A stretch of 64,000 nt of DNA from Herbinix sp. (GTDB lineage Bacteria; Bacillota; Clostridia; Lachnospirales; Lachnospiraceae): the NCBI GenBank assembly GCA_029256105.1, contig JAQSYO010000003.1, positions 1 to 64,000 on the forward strand, in the 5' to 3' direction. The notes under the pieces are model-generated. The model saw nothing but the letters and a program-made list of their open reading frames with translations. It was not told the DNA's origin and searched no databases. A program made the translations under genes and the position numbers. Shown here piece after piece: positions 62,785 to 64,000 of this stretch. The first letter of the stretch is position 1. Every line of letters begins with the position of its first letter.

Positions 62785-63720
62785 ATGCAAAATGACATTA
62801 AGAAGCGGATGCGAAAAAAGAATAGGAAAGGAGTTATAACAGCTATTCCTTTTATCGCTCCAGGATTATTACTGGTTTGCGTTTTTGTTCTATATCCCAT
62901 GTTTTTTACCTTTAGGATTGCCTTCTCCGACTACCAGATTGTAAAGAAAGAAATTACCTGGACGGGGATTGATAATTTTGTAAAAGTTTTTACCGCTCCT
63001 AGCAGCAGCTTCTGGTATGCATTTCGTAACAATTTTTTATATGCCATTATAACAACACCCTGCATCATCTTTTTGGGTATGTTCTTTGCTTATTTAATTA
63101 ACAACTTAAGAAGAGGCAGAACGATTTTTAAAGTAGGCTTTTATCTTCCGGTTATCACCTCCTGGGTTATTGTTGGTTTAGTATTTCAATATCTGTTTAA
63201 TAGTAGCAACCGTGGCTTGATTAATTATGTGATTGTAGATGTATTGCATCTGACTAAGGATTATATTCCGTGGTTGCTTAGAGAATGGACCGGTAATGCA
63301 GCAATTTGGATCATGGGTATCTGGAAGAATGCCGGTTGGGCTATGTTAATCTATACTGCTGCTCTCCAGGGTATTTCAAAGGAGCTTTATGAGGCGGCAT
63401 CTCTCGACGGAGCCTCCTCCTGGCAAAGATTTAAAGGAATTGTGGTACCAATGGTAAAACCAACTACATATTTTGTACTTGTTAATATGGTGATTGGATC
63501 CTTTAATGTATTTTTACAGGTTATGCTTTTAACCTCAGGCAAACCAAATGGCACAACCTCGGTACTTCAATACTTACTATATGACAAGGCATTTAATCAG
63601 TTTAAGTTTGGAGAAGCATCAGCAATAGGTCTGATTACTGCAATTACTATCATTATATTAACGGTTATTTTAAATCGTGGACTTAAGTTGGATACAGTGG
63701 ATAAGGAGGAAAGCGTATGA
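62785..63720 (+). CDS. Sugar ABC transporter permease (MalF/UgpA-like)
   Basis: A 311-aa membrane protein with about six helices. The cytoplasmic EAA loop EAASLDGASSWQRFKGIVVPMVKP, near residue 203, docks the ATPase. GAAAGGGTGA lies upstream. No ATPase gene is in the window; many clostridia use a shared MsmK-type ATPase for CUT1 systems. Confidence 0.92.
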   Translation: MQNDIKKRMRKKNRKGVITAIPFIAPGLLLVCVFVLYPMFFTFRIAFSDYQIVKKEITWTGIDNFVKVFTAPSSSFWYAFRNNFLYAIITTPCIIFLGMFFAYLINNLRRGRTIFKVGFYLPVITSWVIVGLVFQYLFNSSNRGLINYVIVDVLHLTKDYIPWLLREWTGNAAIWIMGIWKNAGWAMLIYTAALQGISKELYEAASLDGASSWQRFKGIVVPMVKPTTYFVLVNMVIGSFNVFLQVMLLTSGKPNGTTSVLQYLLYDKAFNQFKFGEASAIGLITAITIIILTVILNRGLKLDTVDKEESV

Positions 63721-64000
63721 GTAAATTCAAAAGTAAAAAAGCTTCTGAACGTATCGGTCAGATCGTTCTTTGGTTTTTCCTGTTATTTGCTTTAGCGATA
63801 TTTTCCGTGCCTTATCTGTTTATGATATCAAATTCTTTTGAGCAATTTAGCTTTTCCCTGCCGTATCCGCCTAGGATAATTCCAAAACAGATCATATTTG
63901 ATGCTTATCAATATATTTTAAATTTGAATATCTTCACAACTGCTTTTCGTAACAGCATTATTAATACGGTTCTTACCGTAGCAATTGTATTAGTAGTTGC
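63717..64000 (+). CDS. Sugar ABC transporter permease (MalG/UgpE-like), cut by the window end
   Basis: The start overlaps the previous stop (ATGA), with AAGGAGGA upstream. The visible 94 residues have one full helix (IVLWFFLLFALAIFSVPYLFMI), then SFS and PYPPRIIPKQIIFDAYQYIL, and FRNSIINTVLTV, which are typical of the second CUT1 permease. The rest lies beyond the window. Confidence 0.9.
   Translation, partial: MSKFKSKKASERIGQIVLWFFLLFALAIFSVPYLFMISNSFEQFSFSLPYPPRIIPKQIIFDAYQYILNLNIFTTAFRNSIINTVLTVAIVLVV

Noticed and set aside
1..64000. tRNA, rRNA, transposase or integrase genes
   Set aside because: None could be recognised on either strand, despite signs of mobile-element decay.

Overview
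This is an AT-rich window with strong AGGAGG-type ribosome sites, TTGACA/TATAAT promoters, spore-associated genes (Csp-type subtilases, a PdaB-like deacetylase, a SpoIID-like wall protein) and large secreted multi-domain polysaccharidases. Together these point to an anaerobic, spore-forming, glycan-degrading member of the Clostridia, most likely a Lachnospiraceae relative of Lachnoclostridium or Anaerocolumna. That placement is an inference from gene content; no rRNA gene is present.

Layout. (a) 1-8.9 kb is accessory DNA: a PadR-controlled glycosyltransferase pair with a perfect 17-bp operator; the decayed tail of what looks like an integrative element (an RNA-methyltransferase fragment, a frameshifted Y-family polymerase, a deleted YolD gene, an intact small DUF gene); then single housekeeping-type genes (DinB, BadF kinase, GNAT, nitroreductase). 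(b) 9.3-16.1 kb holds three Csp-like S8 proteases, one of which has lost its catalytic serine, and a SpoIID-like/peptidoglycan-binding protein. (c) 16.7-18 kb holds an isoprenylcysteine-methyltransferase-like membrane enzyme and a Nudix hydrolase. (d) 18.3-24.4 kb is a B12-dependent diol dehydratase operon (three subunits, two reactivase subunits, a PduO adenosyltransferase). It is followed at 24.5-30.4 kb by a TPR protein, an AraC regulator, a HAD phosphatase, rhamnulokinase and rhamnose isomerase. Rhamnose breakdown yields lactaldehyde and then 1,2-propanediol, the substrate of the dehydratase, so (d) reads as one metabolic neighbourhood. No aldolase, shell protein or aldehyde dehydrogenase is in the window.

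(e) 30.5-43.2 kb: after a membrane GTPase and a 51-aa lmo0937-type membrane peptide comes the most unusual system, a Cys-rich ribosomal peptide (RiPP) cluster. It has a radical SAM/SPASM maturase, a peptide-maturation protein, an acyl-carrier-like protein without the carrier serine, a 62-aa precursor with a CxCxCxxCxxC core, a divergent S8 protease whose C-terminal domain resembles the maturation protein, an ABC exporter, and a MacB/FtsX-type ABC system split around the protease and exporter. A 20-bp near-perfect direct repeat lies on each side of the cluster.

(f) 43.3-64 kb is a polysaccharide locus: a NodB deacetylase, a 1664-aa GH16 enzyme with a string of carbohydrate-binding domains, a LacI repressor with three matching operators, a DUF1861 protein behind a long structured leader, a dead GH130 phosphorylase, a 2083-aa PL8 polysaccharide lyase, an MFS transporter, and a CUT1-type sugar ABC transporter (binding lipoprotein, permease, second permease cut by the window end). 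The GH16-to-PL8 block lies between two diverged copies of the same deacetylase-tail/staygreen-start segment, which suggests it arrived by insertion or segmental duplication.
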